From positions 5,084,001-5,148,000 of the forward strand of contig CP075492.1 in the NCBI GenBank assembly GCA_021613535.1: a stretch of DNA of 64,000 nt, in the 5' to 3' direction. The notes under the pieces are model-generated. The model saw only the letters and a program-made list of their open reading frames with translations. It was not told where the DNA came from and did not search any database. Source of the DNA: Adineta vaga. Lineage: Eukaryota > Rotifera. Below, piece by piece: positions 32,601 through 44,336 of this stretch. Both the position numbers and the translations under genes were made by a program. The stretch's first letter is position 1, and each line of letters begins with the position of its first letter.

Positions 32601-34727
32601 TTATTCAACTGATATAATCCTAAAATGTAATGAATATAAAAAGAGAAAAGATAAAATCGAAATCGAAATATGTGATGATTTCGATGTCGGTTGTGTTGAT
32701 ATCGGAATCGCTCGGATATCACTTAAAATTAATGAACCACCATTGAATACATTCATTTTCAATTGAAGAACTTGTTCAGGTTTGTCCAATGGAATTCTTA
32801 TTGTTTCAAACATAACTGGTAAAAATGCAATTTGTTCTTTAGGTAAATCCATTGCATTACATCGAACAAATTCTAAATTAAAACGACTTTTCAATGAGAT
32901 TTTCATTGGTGGATATAAACGAGTTGCAGTTTGAATTTGAATATGAACTTGCATTATTCTTGGTTGAGAACATTTTAATGAATCTGTTGAATTAAACCAA
33001 CATGAATCTCGACGTGCTAATTGAATATCAATAAACTGAATTGTTTCGATTGATGTTGAATTAAATTTGAAAGAAAGTTCTCCTGAAGAATTTTCTCGAA
33101 AATTAATCTGGAGTGCATTTTCAATTTGATCAAGACAATTGAATTCTAATTGATCTTTATTCGGAGGACTTGACTGAAATTGTGGTGGAATTTTTTCTGT
33201 ATTTTTATAAGCAGAAACAAATAGTGGAAATTCTTTTTTTGCATAATCTTTCAGTAATGTAATTTCTACTTGATCATTTCGATCAATTGATTGACTACCA
33301 TTAAATACAACGATGGATTGATTATTATTGAAATATTCTCGACCAATTTCTGGAAGATAGCTAGGAAGTCTAAAATTTAAATCACTGTTAATTATACTCT
33401 TCAATGAATCTCTCAACATACGGTTGTGAAGGTTGAAGAATATCAGCCAACTTCGGATTGGCATTTTGTCCAACATATGCCCGGAAAAAAGCTGATAAAA
33501 TAAAAATTGTTGTTTGTCGTTGAATTTCTGAACCATTGATTTTCAAAAGAGTAACATCATACGATGTATTCTTTGCCGGAGGATAAATATCACTAACACG
33601 AAATGTACTTGCATTTACATCCCATAATGGATCTTGATCACCAAAACATGTTGGAATACTAATATGCCATTCACTATTAAAATATTCATGATTTGCACCT
33701 ATAATCAAAAACAAATTTGTTTTTATTTAAAAATTAGCGTTTTACTGACCATATAGTTGAAGAATATAGTTTGCTTGTTTAGATATTTGTCGTTGTTGAT
33801 AAGCTAAATTGACATGAACTACAAGATATGTGTTAGAATGCAATCAAATGAAAGAAATATCTTACGATAATCAATTTCATCGTCTTCACAACCTGCAACA
33901 ATCATTGCCCAAGGTATATTTTCCACACCTAATCTTCTACCATTTTCTCCATAATACATTGGAGTAATTTCTAATAAAGCTTTAAAACGAATATTGGATA
34001 ATTTGTTTTTCCATAGAATAGCATCGGATGAACCTTTTCCTTCCATTAACATGTTATAAGCATTTCGTACTCCTTCACCACCACGTGAATGTCCCATTAA
34101 ACCAATTTCAGTGAAATCAAATCTATTGGATAAATCAATTCCATGAAGAATTTCTTTGGATATTTCAGAATTCCCATTCCATTCTATCATTTTTTCAATT
34201 GTTCGAAGAACAATTCGAGCTCGAACGAAATTTAATGCTGAATCATTCACTATCGACCATTTATTATTTATTGAAAGAATATCAATCGAAATAACAATAT
34301 ATCCATATGATGCAAAGTGTCTTCCTAAATATGAAAATCCTAAATGACTTGCGACTTTTGATGTATGTTGAGGGCAATTTCCTTTGATATCTGCGGAACC
34401 AATATCAATCGATGGATATCCTTCAGGAACTGGAATTCGACAATCAGGATGTTTTCCAGGAAGAAATATTAATATTGGATAACGATTGATATCTTCACTC
34501 TTGTTTGGATAAAATAATTCTCCACGAATTTGTGTTGTTAAATTATTTGATGTGGGTGTTAATTCAGGATCAATTACGATTGGATATTCATATGATGTTT
34601 GACCAATGGGATAATCACCGGGAAGAAGAAAATTTTCATCATTTGTTGGAAAACATTTATTGGAATGAATTATTAGTATTACTATGAGAAAATTATATAT
34701 TTTCATGAAGGAATTTTGTTTCGGCAT
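32601..34727 (-). CDS. Secreted alpha/beta hydrolase-like protein
   Basis: Exons 34727-33866, 33818-33750, 33698-33398 and 33369-32601 give 666 residues. The signal peptide is best started at the second Met (34706, MKIYNFLIVILIIHSNKC). ILIFLPGKHPD is the oxyanion-side strand and GLMGHSRGGEG is the nucleophile elbow with Ser, typical of bacterial esterase- or chlorophyllase-like alpha/beta hydrolases. A C-terminal extension of about 300 residues looks like a beta-rich module and ends in a hydrophobic stretch (SISILSFLFLYSLHF) that could be a membrane or GPI signal. Two introns are 47 and 51 bases. The third would be only 28 bases (33397-33370, GTATAA to TTTTAG). The alternative is a +1 frameshift there. 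Bacterial-type sequence with introns suggests an old transfer. The substrate is unknown. Confidence 0.62.
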
Positions 34728-35783
34728 AAAACGACCTTCTTTAAAAATACAAAGTCAGTATTGTATGATTTTATTATGTTGATATGAAAAGAAATTTAAT
34801 CTTACGATGGGATTAATCAGCCTACGTGTTGATCAATAAGGCAACGGATATTTAATACTTTGACCGAATTTTGTTCGTTGACACAATGAATCAAGAGAAA
34901 AACAATTCAACATGTTTCTCTTATCTCAAATTGATAAAAATGATTCATCATTATTTATATCTATATTTGCGCATTCGTTTAGAGAATAAAGTATGATAAT
35001 TCTATAATGAGTCGATCATAAACTGAATTTCCACAAATGAATAATTTCAATTGTTATTTACTTGCTAATATTTACTCATATCCCAACATAGGAAACGAAA
35101 ACCATTTTTGCCATTTTCTAAGATTGTAAAGAAGAAATTCAAACGTCACAGTCGTTGTCTAACAATCCACAAATCTTGTACGTGAAGGATTAATTCATTT
35201 ATCGAATGGAATTGCAGCTGTTGTCATTATGCTATTACAACAAGGCGTCGACACGAAACAACAAAATCAAGAACGTGATATGATCTGGATCAAACTATAA
35301 TGAATTATATTGATGATATTGCAAATTTTGATTGGAAACTAATCATAAAAATGAACAAGAACTTCTTCCGAACACTTCTTTCAAGACTATAGACTTGCTA
35401 GGTGGATATCTCAGTAATCTCGTCATCAATTGTACGAAACTTCTCTCAACAATGCATCATTTATCGACTTTCGTACGATTCTCATATGATTGGAAAAGTT
35501 TCTGTATTATCACGTCAATATACAACTTCAAAAGGCATTTGTTTTTTTCGATAATATCGACTTATATCTTCAAAGAAATATACCATTATAGTAAATATTA
35601 ACCATCAGTATGGTATTTAACCCTTGTTTTGTTTTTTATTATAATCCATTTAACATTTACTAAAGATAAGATTAACTGAATACTAGAACAAAACGTAACC
35701 TTCGAGTAAAGCTGCTTGTTTTTTCTTTATTTTTTACTTGACTATTTATATGATAAAAGTCCTTGACATAGTAGAATATCATC
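34728..35783. other. Divergent promoter region
   Basis: This region separates the minus-strand hydrolase and the plus-strand GH43 gene, so it probably holds both promoters. Short open frames (35332-35601) show no family pattern. TTTATATGATAAAAG near 35748, about 35 bases before the GH43 ATG, may be a TATA-like element. Confidence 0.4.
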
Positions 35784-37507
35784 ATGGATCGAATGGTTTA
35801 TATCGTTATATTGATTTTGAGTTGTATATTTACAATCAATGGTCAATCAACTCAATTGAATACTTATTGTAATCCAATCAATATTGATTATACATACGCA
35901 ATTTATAATGCACCAGAGAATATTTCCTATCGTTCAGGTGCTGATCCCGCAGTTGTCAAATTTCGAAATGAATATTACATGTTTGTAACACGTTCAATGG
36001 GTTATTGGCATTCAACTGATTTACTTCAATGGACATTTATAACTCCTGAAAAATGGTATTTTCAAGGCTCAAATGCACCTGCTGCTCATAATTATAATGA
36101 TTCTGTTCTATATGTAACGGGAGATCCTTCCGGTTCGATGAGTATTCTTTATACAGATAATCCGAAGAAAGGTGATTGGAAAGCAGTACCATATATTTTA
36201 AGTGATCTACAAGATCCTGCATTATTTATTGATGATGATGATAAAGCATATATGTTTTGGGGTTCATCTAATGTTTATCCACTTCGAGCACGAACTCTAG
36301 ATAAAAATGATCTATTTCGTCCATCGAAAAGAATCTATGAATTATTTAATCTCGATGAAAGTAAACATGGATGGGAACGATTCGGTGAAAATCATGGTAA
36401 TACTGATATTGAAGGTTATATGGAAGGTGCTTGGCTAACAAAATATAATAAAACATATTATTTGCAATATGCGGCTCCTGGTACAGAATTTAATGTTTAT
36501 GGTGATGGTGTTTATATGAGTAAATCACCATTGGGACCGTATCGTTATGCACCTAATAATCCAATATCATATAAACCAGGTGGATTTATGAATGGAGCTG
36601 GACATGGTAGTACAGTTGTTGGACCTGAGAATAAATATTGGCATTTTGCTACCATGGCATTATCAGTGAATATGAATTGGGAAAGACGTATATGTATGTT
36701 TCTAACAGATTTCGATAAAGATGGTTTAATGTATAGTGATACATCATTTGGAGATTATCCACATTATGCACCAGGAATTGGAGGTAAAATGGGTAAATTC
36801 ACAGGTTGGATGTTACTTTCTTATAAGAAACCAGTACAAGTTTCATCTTATATTGATAAATATCGAGGTGAACATTTAGTTGATGAAAATGTTAAAACAT
36901 TTTGGGTAGCAGAAACAAATGATGCTCAACAATGGATAGAAATCGATCTTGTCAATATCGGAACAATTTATGCTATTCAAATCAATTATCATGATTATCA
37001 ATCGAATATATTTGGAAAAAACCTGGTTTATTTCATCGTTATTTTATTGAAGGTTCTTTTGATCGAAAGAATTGGTCAATTTTAGTTGATAGAAAAACAA
37101 GCTATAAAGATGCACCTAACGATTATATCGAATTGAGTGTTCCTCGAAACGTCCGATATGTTCGTTATAGAAATTTTCATGTTCCGACGCCGAGACTTTC
37201 AATTTCTGATCTACGAATATTTGGCCGGGGTCATGGTCGATCACCGAGCAAAGTTACAAATTTAATCGTTAATCGATATCGAGATCGACGTGATGCAATG
37301 ATAACATGGGAACGACAACCGAATTGTCAAGGATATAACGTTCTTTGGGGTATTGCTCCGAATAAATTATATAGTTCATGGATGGTCTATGATACAAATT
37401 TCTTACAATTGAAAAGTTTAACAGTTGATCAGAGTTATTACTTTTCAATTGAAGCTTTCAATGAAAATGGAGTCTCAGAACGAACAACACTTGTTAAATG
37501 TGTGTAG
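35784..37507 (+). CDS. GH43 glycosidase with discoidin and FN3 domains
   Basis: The signal peptide is MDRMVYIVILILSCIFTINGQ. A five-bladed-propeller GH43 domain (about residues 25-350) shows the acid trio: Asp in SGADPAVVKF, Asp in LQDPALFIDDD and Glu in YMEGAWLTKY. Family members hydrolyse arabinan, xylan or galactan outside the cell. An F5/8C (discoidin) domain begins near residue 350 (WIEIDLVNIGTIYAIQI), followed by an FN3-like domain ending LVKCV. The frame breaks at 37016-37021. The upstream frame runs on to a stop at 37083, but homology continues in the -1 frame with PGLFHRYFIEGSFDRKNW. The break lies on A AAA AAC, either a one-base loss in the A run or a slippery site. The gene is intronless and bacterial-like, a likely horizontal transfer. 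Confidence 0.8.
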
Positions 37508-37690
37508 TTTAGTTTTCCCATGCAATAATATATATATCATATTTAAGCATAGTGTTCTTGAGCATGACTATATCCAAATGAATAAAATCATGTCTATGAG
37601 TATATGACTTTCTTAACTTTAGTTTTTTTATTACTTTTGTGATGTAGATATGCTCGTTCATTTATGCTTTTATCGAGTTGTAGTTTAGCA

Positions 37691-38910
37691 ATGGAATTTT
37701 TTTTATTGTTGGGACTATGTTTGTGGATAACACTGGTTACTTGCGAATTGGAGTGTGCACGAAGTCCACGATATAGTAATCTTCGAGCATTCGCACAGTC
37801 AAATGACAGTCAACACAATAGACGTCGACGACAAACTGAAACTGCTGAAGCATGTTATTTTATGGCAAAAATTGATTTATTCCGAGAAGAATATGCAATA
37901 GATTTTTCCGATTCGACCATTTATGATAAAGGTATAAAGAACAATTATATTCAACTGTTAACAACAGTAACACTTGATCAAGATCCACTCGATGCAAAAC
38001 ATCATGGATTTATTCGTAGTGAATTGTTTTATTCATGTACTTCAACATCACGTTGTACTGATATGTTCGGCGAAATACTCAAGAATTCTATGACAATGCT
38101 TTCAAAATTTGATCTACTTTCTACTTTACCAATCGATAAATTTCAGCAATTACTCGTGAAGAAGAATGGTGAAAGTGAATCGAATAAATCCTTGAATTGT
38201 TTTATTGAAGATTCCAATAAAACAATTGAGTGTAAGCATGGTTTATGTTTTGCTAATCTGGCCAACGAGCATGATCGAACCTGTATGACTGATGAAGGAA
38301 AAAAGTATAATAAGATTCAAATAAAGCTCGACATAATCAGCAACTCGTTAAAAATTGATAAAAATATATTTCCGAAAGTTTCCTATACATGTAATACTGA
38401 TAACTGCAATAGTCCGAATAAAATCAAACAAATAAAAGATTTAGCTGGTTTCAATTCCTACGATTTTAACAATTTAATAAAAAAGTTGAAACTGACTGAT
38501 TTAGTAATAGCTGGAATGGGTATTAATAATATGCTTGAAAATGGTGGCTCGTTTGATGACAAATTTTCCGACTTAGTCTCGGCTTTCAATAATATCATCG
38601 ATGGTGGTAAAGAATTCAGTGAAGTGTAAGTTTAGAAAGATAGACAAGCAGTTCCTTACTGCAAGTTTTATTTTATTTTAATAAAACTTCATATTCATTA
38701 TTTGCGTCTATTTTTTTTAGAGATTTTGACGATGTTAATAAATCAAATATATTACAGCCACCTACAGAATTTAGTAGAAAAACAACAGCTAAATCGATCA
38801 TGTCGACTCTCATTAATGATGACGAAGATTTTGACAATTCTAACAAAACTCATAAGCCATTATTTACGCTTATTTTTCTCGGTCTTTTCATCATTGCTTT
38901 CATCTGTTAA
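37691..38910 (+). CDS. Probable GPI-anchored Cys-rich (Ly6-like) protein
   Basis: Two exons, 37691-38625 and 38721-38910 (GTAAGT donor, TTTTTTTTAG acceptor, phase 2), give about 374 residues. I start at 37691 because MEFFLLLGLCLWITLVTC is a clean signal peptide; an upstream in-frame ATG lies at 37664. A basic RRRRQ site just after the signal could be a furin site. Cys-rich segments include SCTSTSRC and near residue 240 CNTDNCN, the ending typical of Ly6/uPAR three-finger domains. The C-terminus is hydrophobic (PLFTLIFLGLFIIAFIC) with no cytoplasmic tail, as in GPI-anchored proteins. Function is unknown. Confidence 0.6.
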
Positions 38911-39120
38911 TAATTCTTTTTTTTCATTTGAAAAAAATCTCTTCTTACTAAAATAAAATCAGCACCACCGCTTGCACACGTACTCATGTTTTTTTTGTAT
39001 GTAAAAGAGAGATAAACAAAAATACACAGAACAAAGAAAAAAGCAACATGATGACGTATTTTTTCCCAGTTGATTTACGCTTCATGTGTATATATACCCC
39101 AAGCAGCAACATGTTTCTCA

Positions 39121-39921
39121 ATGGCGTCTTCAAATGCATCGACCACATCAAGTGGTTACACGATTCAAACAAGTACAAATATTAATCCAAATTATCGTTG
39201 TTATTGGTTAAATAGTTGTCAAGGTAATCATGAATTAAGGTCTTGCAGCCATTGGCGAGAAGAATTACGTGGTAAATTAGGAATTTATTATTCATCTAAT
39301 GGTATGTATCGACGATTCTCTCGTGATAATTTGAGTGGTGTTAATTTGGAACATAATCCTACTGGATGTACAACAGTACATTTATTGATCTATACAATTC
39401 GATCCGATGGTATGAAAGAGATTCTATTTGGCTTGAGTAATCGTAGAGAGAATCATGATGATTCAACGCGACGTCCTTTACTTTCATTTCCATTTTCAAA
39501 ACCATGTAAACGTCGTGAACCTGGTCTAAATATTGCACGACGTGCTTTTAAATGGATTAGTGATGATGAAACCATTGCACGACAAGTTTTAAAGTCTCAT
39601 TTTCTTTTTCAACATGCCAATGTAATTTATCCATGGTATGTAACTAATGAACAAGCAAATTTATTAACAAACAATTTTCAAGCGAATGAAGAATTGATTT
39701 CGTTACATTGGTTTCCATTGACATCTGTATTAGAATGTTTACCAGAATGGAAGAATTTTTTAACGAGTCAAGCAACAGAGAATGAATTAGCACAACATGA
39801 ACACATCGATCAGATTGGTATTCAATTAGGTGAATATCATTTATGGTCAGTAACAGCCAGTTGTTTGCTATGTATTCGAGAATATATACCTGGTGGTTTT
39901 GAAACATTTTTAATAGTATGA
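39121..39921 (+). CDS. Unknown protein, possibly Nudix-fold
   Basis: A 266-residue intact frame from the ATG at 39121; the frame extends upstream without an ATG. A Ser/Thr-rich start is followed by a region with alternating strands: TVHLLIYTIRSDGMKEILFG, PLLSFPFSKPCKRREPG, ARRAFKWISDDETIA and later ELISLHWFPLTSVLECLPEW. The order of strands and a basic turn followed by an ARRAF helix faintly recalls Nudix hydrolases. The acidic REx2EE core of a Nudix box is missing, so an active hydrolase is unlikely. No signal peptide or membrane segment is seen. Its 3' end faces the minus-strand amidohydrolase about 70 bases away. Confidence 0.4.
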   Translation: MASSNASTTSSGYTIQTSTNINPNYRCYWLNSCQGNHELRSCSHWREELRGKLGIYYSSNGMYRRFSRDNLSGVNLEHNPTGCTTVHLLIYTIRSDGMKEILFGLSNRRENHDDSTRRPLLSFPFSKPCKRREPGLNIARRAFKWISDDETIARQVLKSHFLFQHANVIYPWYVTNEQANLLTNNFQANEELISLHWFPLTSVLECLPEWKNFLTSQATENELAQHEHIDQIGIQLGEYHLWSVTASCLLCIREYIPGGFETFLIV

Positions 39922-39992
39922 TTTTTATTTCTCAAGGGATTTTTCACGATCAAAAATAAATGAAATCTATAGCAGCTGTTTTATCATTATAA

Positions 39993-41127
39993 TTAGTCAT
40001 TTATTTTGTCGGGAAACAGAAGTCTGGCATTATCACGATTGATTGATAGTAATAATTGATCATTCTTTTGGAAAAAAGCATCGAGATTTTTCGTTGTATC
40101 CATTGCTGTTGTTAATGGAGCATATGGTACATCACTGCCGAATAGAATTTTCGATGGATCAGCAAATGCAAGTAAGGCTTTTAATTGAGGAACACTGGAT
40201 GATAAAGCTGTGTCATAATAAAATGAACGAAAATCATCTAGAATTTGACGAGCATTACGTGGACATTGAAGAGATGGTATGTTGCTTGCCATTGTAATTC
40301 GTTGAGCAAGAAAAGGAAGAGTACCACCAGCATGTGAAAGAATAATTTTCACATCAGGAAATGTGGCACGAATTCCTGTAAGAACAAGATCACATACTGT
40401 TCGAGTTGTTTCTTGAGGATAATCAATTAATGGTTGGGGTAAATAACGATTAACGATGCTAGTAGGTGCTTCACTTGGATGAATAAAAACAACTGTTGAT
40501 ATTTCATTAAATTTAGTCCAAATTGATCGAAAGGATGGATGACCAAGATATTGATTTTGTCCATAACTGGTGTAAATTGTAAATCCATTAGGTTTAAGAA
40601 TTGAATAAGCATAATTGATTTCATCGATGGTTCCTTCAATATCAGTTAAAGGTGGAAGCGATGCAAAAAATCCGAATTGTTTTGAATTGTTCTTTACTAA
40701 ATCGGCCGAAAATTCATTCAATTGTCGTGCTAATAGTCGACCTTTTTGCTTATCGTGTTCATAAATCTTCGAACCAGGTGCTGTAACTGAGACGATAGCT
40801 GTCTCGATATTTAAAAGAGACATATGTTGTTTTGCTTGTTCAATGGACCATTTCGGAGTTGGCCATCCACTGGGATCACCACCAACATCTTTCACAGCTT
40901 CTGTATAGAAATCAGGAATAATATGATGGTGAGTATCAATACGACGAAAATTTTTATTCGTTACATAATCTTCAGTTCTTTCTGTGATATACAAAAGAAT
41001 TTCATTGTTCTTTTTGATGCAAAAAAATACACATGTACGTACCTCTCGATTGTGCGTTACTATAATGTCTAATTGAAATTATGAGTGAAATCAATGAACG
41101 TTGTAGAGAGAGTTTTAAACAAAGCAT
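39993..41127 (-). CDS. ACMSD-like amidohydrolase, possible transit peptide
   Basis: Exons 41127-41043 and 40981-39993 join in phase 1 (GTACGT donor, ATATCACAG acceptor) and give 357 residues. The second exon has no ATG before the domain, which supports the first exon. Metal-site motifs of the amidohydrolase-2/ACMSD decarboxylase family are clear: RIDTHHHIIPDFY near the start of the domain, VVFIHPSEAP mid-protein, KIILSHAGGTLPFL, and KILFGSDVPYAP with the final Asp. The family uses a zinc-type centre to decarboxylate or hydrate small aromatic acids. The first exon encodes about 28 residues rich in Leu, Ile, Ser and Arg with no acidic residue and ending RHYSNAQSR, which resembles a mitochondrial targeting peptide. 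The sequence style is fungal or bacterial, so it may be transferred. Confidence 0.78.
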
Positions 41128-41406
41128 TATTAGGAAAGACTCATTCTGACATTATAGTTTATGTATGAAAGTTAGATGAAATATCAATGGTGGTTATAAC
41201 AAACGAATGTTTAAATAATTCATAAATAAACAATATCAATTAGTGACATCTAGTGAGGAACGTCATCTAACTTAAACTATATCTAGTTATGTTTTCAAAA
41301 CTAATGAAAAAATATTTTTTTTCTCACGCCTCTACTTCCCTATATATATCTGATTACGAGTCTTTTTTCTCCTCTCCAAACATTCCTTTACCTTCAAGTT
41401 TTAACA

Positions 41407-42116
41407 ATGATGGCATCCTACAAAAATTCATCACAAATCAATGATATTTCATATATTATTCCTTCTTTCGAAACAGTTCATTCACGAATGATTAAATTCA
41501 TCCTTCTACTTCTATTTGATTTTATCAAAAAACCCACACTCCATCGTGCAGTACATAATCACACCCTCATCGCACTTGTCATTGTCAGTTTCTTTCAAAC
41601 CATATCCGATCTACCGATGACCTTAGACTATTTACGCATGGGTCAAGCATCATCTTCAATCTTTTGTTTATTGTGGAATTTCTTTGCACTTTCAAACTAT
41701 GCTGTGGGTGTTTGGATTATGACATGGGCGTCGTTTGAACGTCACCTACTAATCTTTCATGAACGTTTAACAATTACATCTCGTGGTAGAATTCTCTATC
41801 ATTACATACCATTATTAATTTCTTTTGCTCTTCCTTGGATCTATTATGTGATTCTGATTTTCTTCTACCCATGTACAAATACGTTCTATCCAACATTTCT
41901 CTTCTGTGGCTGGTGCTGTTATGCATACAATGATCAATTAGTGTTTTTTAATTGGATGATGTTTGGTGTTATTCCAACATGTTTGATCAGTTCGTTTGTT
42001 TGAGCACTCTACGAGAACTATGATCTGAAAGACAAACTCAAATTCATTCATCTAGACGTATAACGAAGAATTTGATCTAAAAACTCGACTCCGAAAAACA
42101 GCTAAAGTGTAACGAA
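41407..42116 (+). pseudogene. Deleted copy of orphan 7TM receptor
   Basis: Near-identical to the intact receptor at 55450-56460, including the sequence just upstream of the start. One deletion of about 48 bases removes part of the first membrane region; its ends lie at two copies of CTTCTATTT. A second deletion of about 240 bases joins the fifth membrane segment to the seventh, ending the open frame at 42003. Homology continues untranslated to about 42116. Functional receptor topology is lost. Confidence 0.85.
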
Positions 42117-43217
42117 ATAGCATACCAAGGAATATTAAGGTCTTCCCCCCCCCCTCAAAAATATTGAATTTTGTCGACAAAATGAAATCTCAGATAAACG
42201 TAAGTTAAATACTATATGGTTCGAGCATTGAAAATCAGTAGGATTTTGAGGTTCGGTCTTTCACAAAAACAGATTTTCTCCAAGAAATGTACTGTCATCA
42301 TCACATACCGATTTTTATTCGAAAAATAAGAGTTTTATATTCAGGATGTGGGTGGGTGGGTGTGGATCTCCCTCCTATATATTCACACCCACACCCTCAA
42401 TGTGTTTTTTCTTCTGAATCTATTATTTTGTTTTCGACAAAGATAAAACCCGTACTGTGATGAACCATAGTTTACCACAAATCCGAATATTTTCATTACT
42501 GCAGTATACTCTTATCAAACCTTAATATTTATCATTTGTTTCTGTTTCTTTAAGACAAGTGACGTTGCTTGAATATGTGTGAAACACGAACCAGATGGCG
42601 CGTGATAGAAAATATTTGAGAAACGAATTTATTTAGCTTGGCTTGAAATCTAACATGGACACGCTTCAGCCTTATTAATTGAAAACAATAGGAGGGTGAC
42701 GATTCTCATGAGATAATTTGTTTTTTCAACGTGCCATCGATTGAACTGTTTGCATAGTGGTCCATGAGATCGTTCAAAGATTGGCATTACTTATACAGAG
42801 AAATCGCGTGTGAAATTACTGAAGTCGGTTGCAAATTTAATTCACACGCGTGTGAAGCCAGTTTCACTCGAGAACGAAAGCATTCAGGTTATCATTCTGT
42901 GCAACGTCTTCTATTATCTATTTCGTTTTTTCTAAAAATATACATTAATTTACCTTCATCAAGCGTTTTTTCCTTGTGACTCTGTGTGCCTCACCACATA
43001 AGATGTTTACCGTTTAAATAAGCTTGATGCAAATGCTAGAATTTTTTTTATTTTCTGTTTACCTAAATAAATAACAAAGGAAACTTCACACAATTCTTAT
43101 CTTTAACTGTTTTTTTTTCGTTAGATAATAGCGAACGTGTCCATCACATATAAATAACTGTCTATTGTAACCACAAACCACTTTTGGCTAACAACTCTAG
43201 TGTATACTCGTTCTATC
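42117..43217. other. Non-coding spacer with G-rich/C-rich hairpin-like stretch
   Basis: No gene recognised. It contains a C9 run near 42147. At 42345-42400 a G-rich stretch (GTGGGTGGGTGGGTGTGG) is followed 20 bases later by a C-rich one (CACACCCACACCCTCA). The two could pair or form G-quadruplex structures. The last bases lead into the B-box gene. Confidence 0.5.
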
Positions 43218-44336
43218 ATGTCGGCAGCTATCGTCAATAATCGATGCAATTTGTTCTTCGAACCGCCTCATGAACAAAAGTGTTCAGCATGTGATAATCC
43301 AATGGGAATCTTTACATGCCATGGATGTTCCAAGGTTTATTGTCAACAACATGCAGCACAACATCGAGAACCATTGAAAGATAAACTAGCATCTCTTATT
43401 GATGAAAATGAAAAATTAGACATCCATTTCGATAATGATGGGTATACTGGCGAACATAGAAGTTTAGAAAAAGCCATCAATGAATGGGAAGACAAATCTA
43501 TAGAGCAGATTAGACAAGCAGCAGCGGAGGCCAGAAAAAAATTATTCGATATCAGTAGCGGTTATGAAAACAATCCATTGAGAAAAATGAAGGATTGCCA
43601 CCAAGCTTTTACAGCTCGATTGGAAAGAGCTTATGTAAAAAACGACTATCATGAACAACATATATCATATTGGGCACAATTTCTTGAAGATTTACGACAA
43701 AACTACATTCGATTTCGATCAAATTTTGCTCGAATCGAATATTGTAGTAAAATATTCATTTCGAAAATTCTCGTTATTGGAATTCCAGTGGCACCTCGTT
43801 TTACAAAATGGTGCTCCTATCAAAAAGAGTTGGTTCCAACGATTGCTCTGAGACAATCGGAATACTTTCAAGACGACGGTTATTCGGGTTCATTAGTCAT
43901 GGGTCCCTGTGGTCAGACTACTACCATTATCCCAACATCTACACCCAGAATATCGAGCATTTATACATCGGTTGATTCTGACTATGTTCATGAACTCCAA
44001 ACAGGTGAATATCGATTTCGTCTCGATGAACGATGTCGATTCATTGGTATTATGACGAAAACTGCAAATCAAAAGAATGCACCATTAAATACTCCAAGTG
44101 TTTATGGTTGGTGTACAACAGAAGATGCTATCTATCGTGACGGTTATCGTCAATTGACTGCACCAAATGATCTTAATCCAGGTGATACACTTTCGCTTTA
44201 CATTTCAAGTGAACAACGATTGATTCGTCTCAAAAATTTAACAAGAAATCGAACACTTGAATTACCGATCGATTTAAATAAATGTGCATTACCATGGCAA
44301 TTGAAGATTGTTATTTCAACTGATTATTATCAATAA
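43218..44336 (+). CDS. B-box/coiled-coil protein with SPRY-like end
   Basis: A 372-residue single-exon frame starting at the ATG at 43218; upstream codons in frame lack an ATG. Residues about 18-50 form a B-box-like zinc module (KCSACDNPMGIFTCHGC and VYCQQHAAQHRE). Residues about 60-180 are helical or coiled-coil. The C-terminal about 120 residues (FRFRLD..FIGIMTK, SVYGW, LNPGDTLSLYIS, RNRTLELPIDL) have the strand pattern of a SPRY/B30.2-like sandwich. There is no RING, so a ubiquitin-ligase role is not implied; TRIM-like adaptor function is inference. It is convergent with EXOC7 within the right repeat arm. The left arm holds its decayed copy. Confidence 0.7.
   Translation: MSAAIVNNRCNLFFEPPHEQKCSACDNPMGIFTCHGCSKVYCQQHAAQHREPLKDKLASLIDENEKLDIHFDNDGYTGEHRSLEKAINEWEDKSIEQIRQAAAEARKKLFDISSGYENNPLRKMKDCHQAFTARLERAYVKNDYHEQHISYWAQFLEDLRQNYIRFRSNFARIEYCSKIFISKILVIGIPVAPRFTKWCSYQKELVPTIALRQSEYFQDDGYSGSLVMGPCGQTTTIIPTSTPRISSIYTSVDSDYVHELQTGEYRFRLDERCRFIGIMTKTANQKNAPLNTPSVYGWCTTEDAIYRDGYRQLTAPNDLNPGDTLSLYISSEQRLIRLKNLTRNRTLELPIDLNKCALPWQLKIVISTDYYQ

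Noticed and set aside
35332-35601. 89-residue open frame before GH43
   Set aside because: No ATG start, no family pattern, and it lies in a presumed promoter region.
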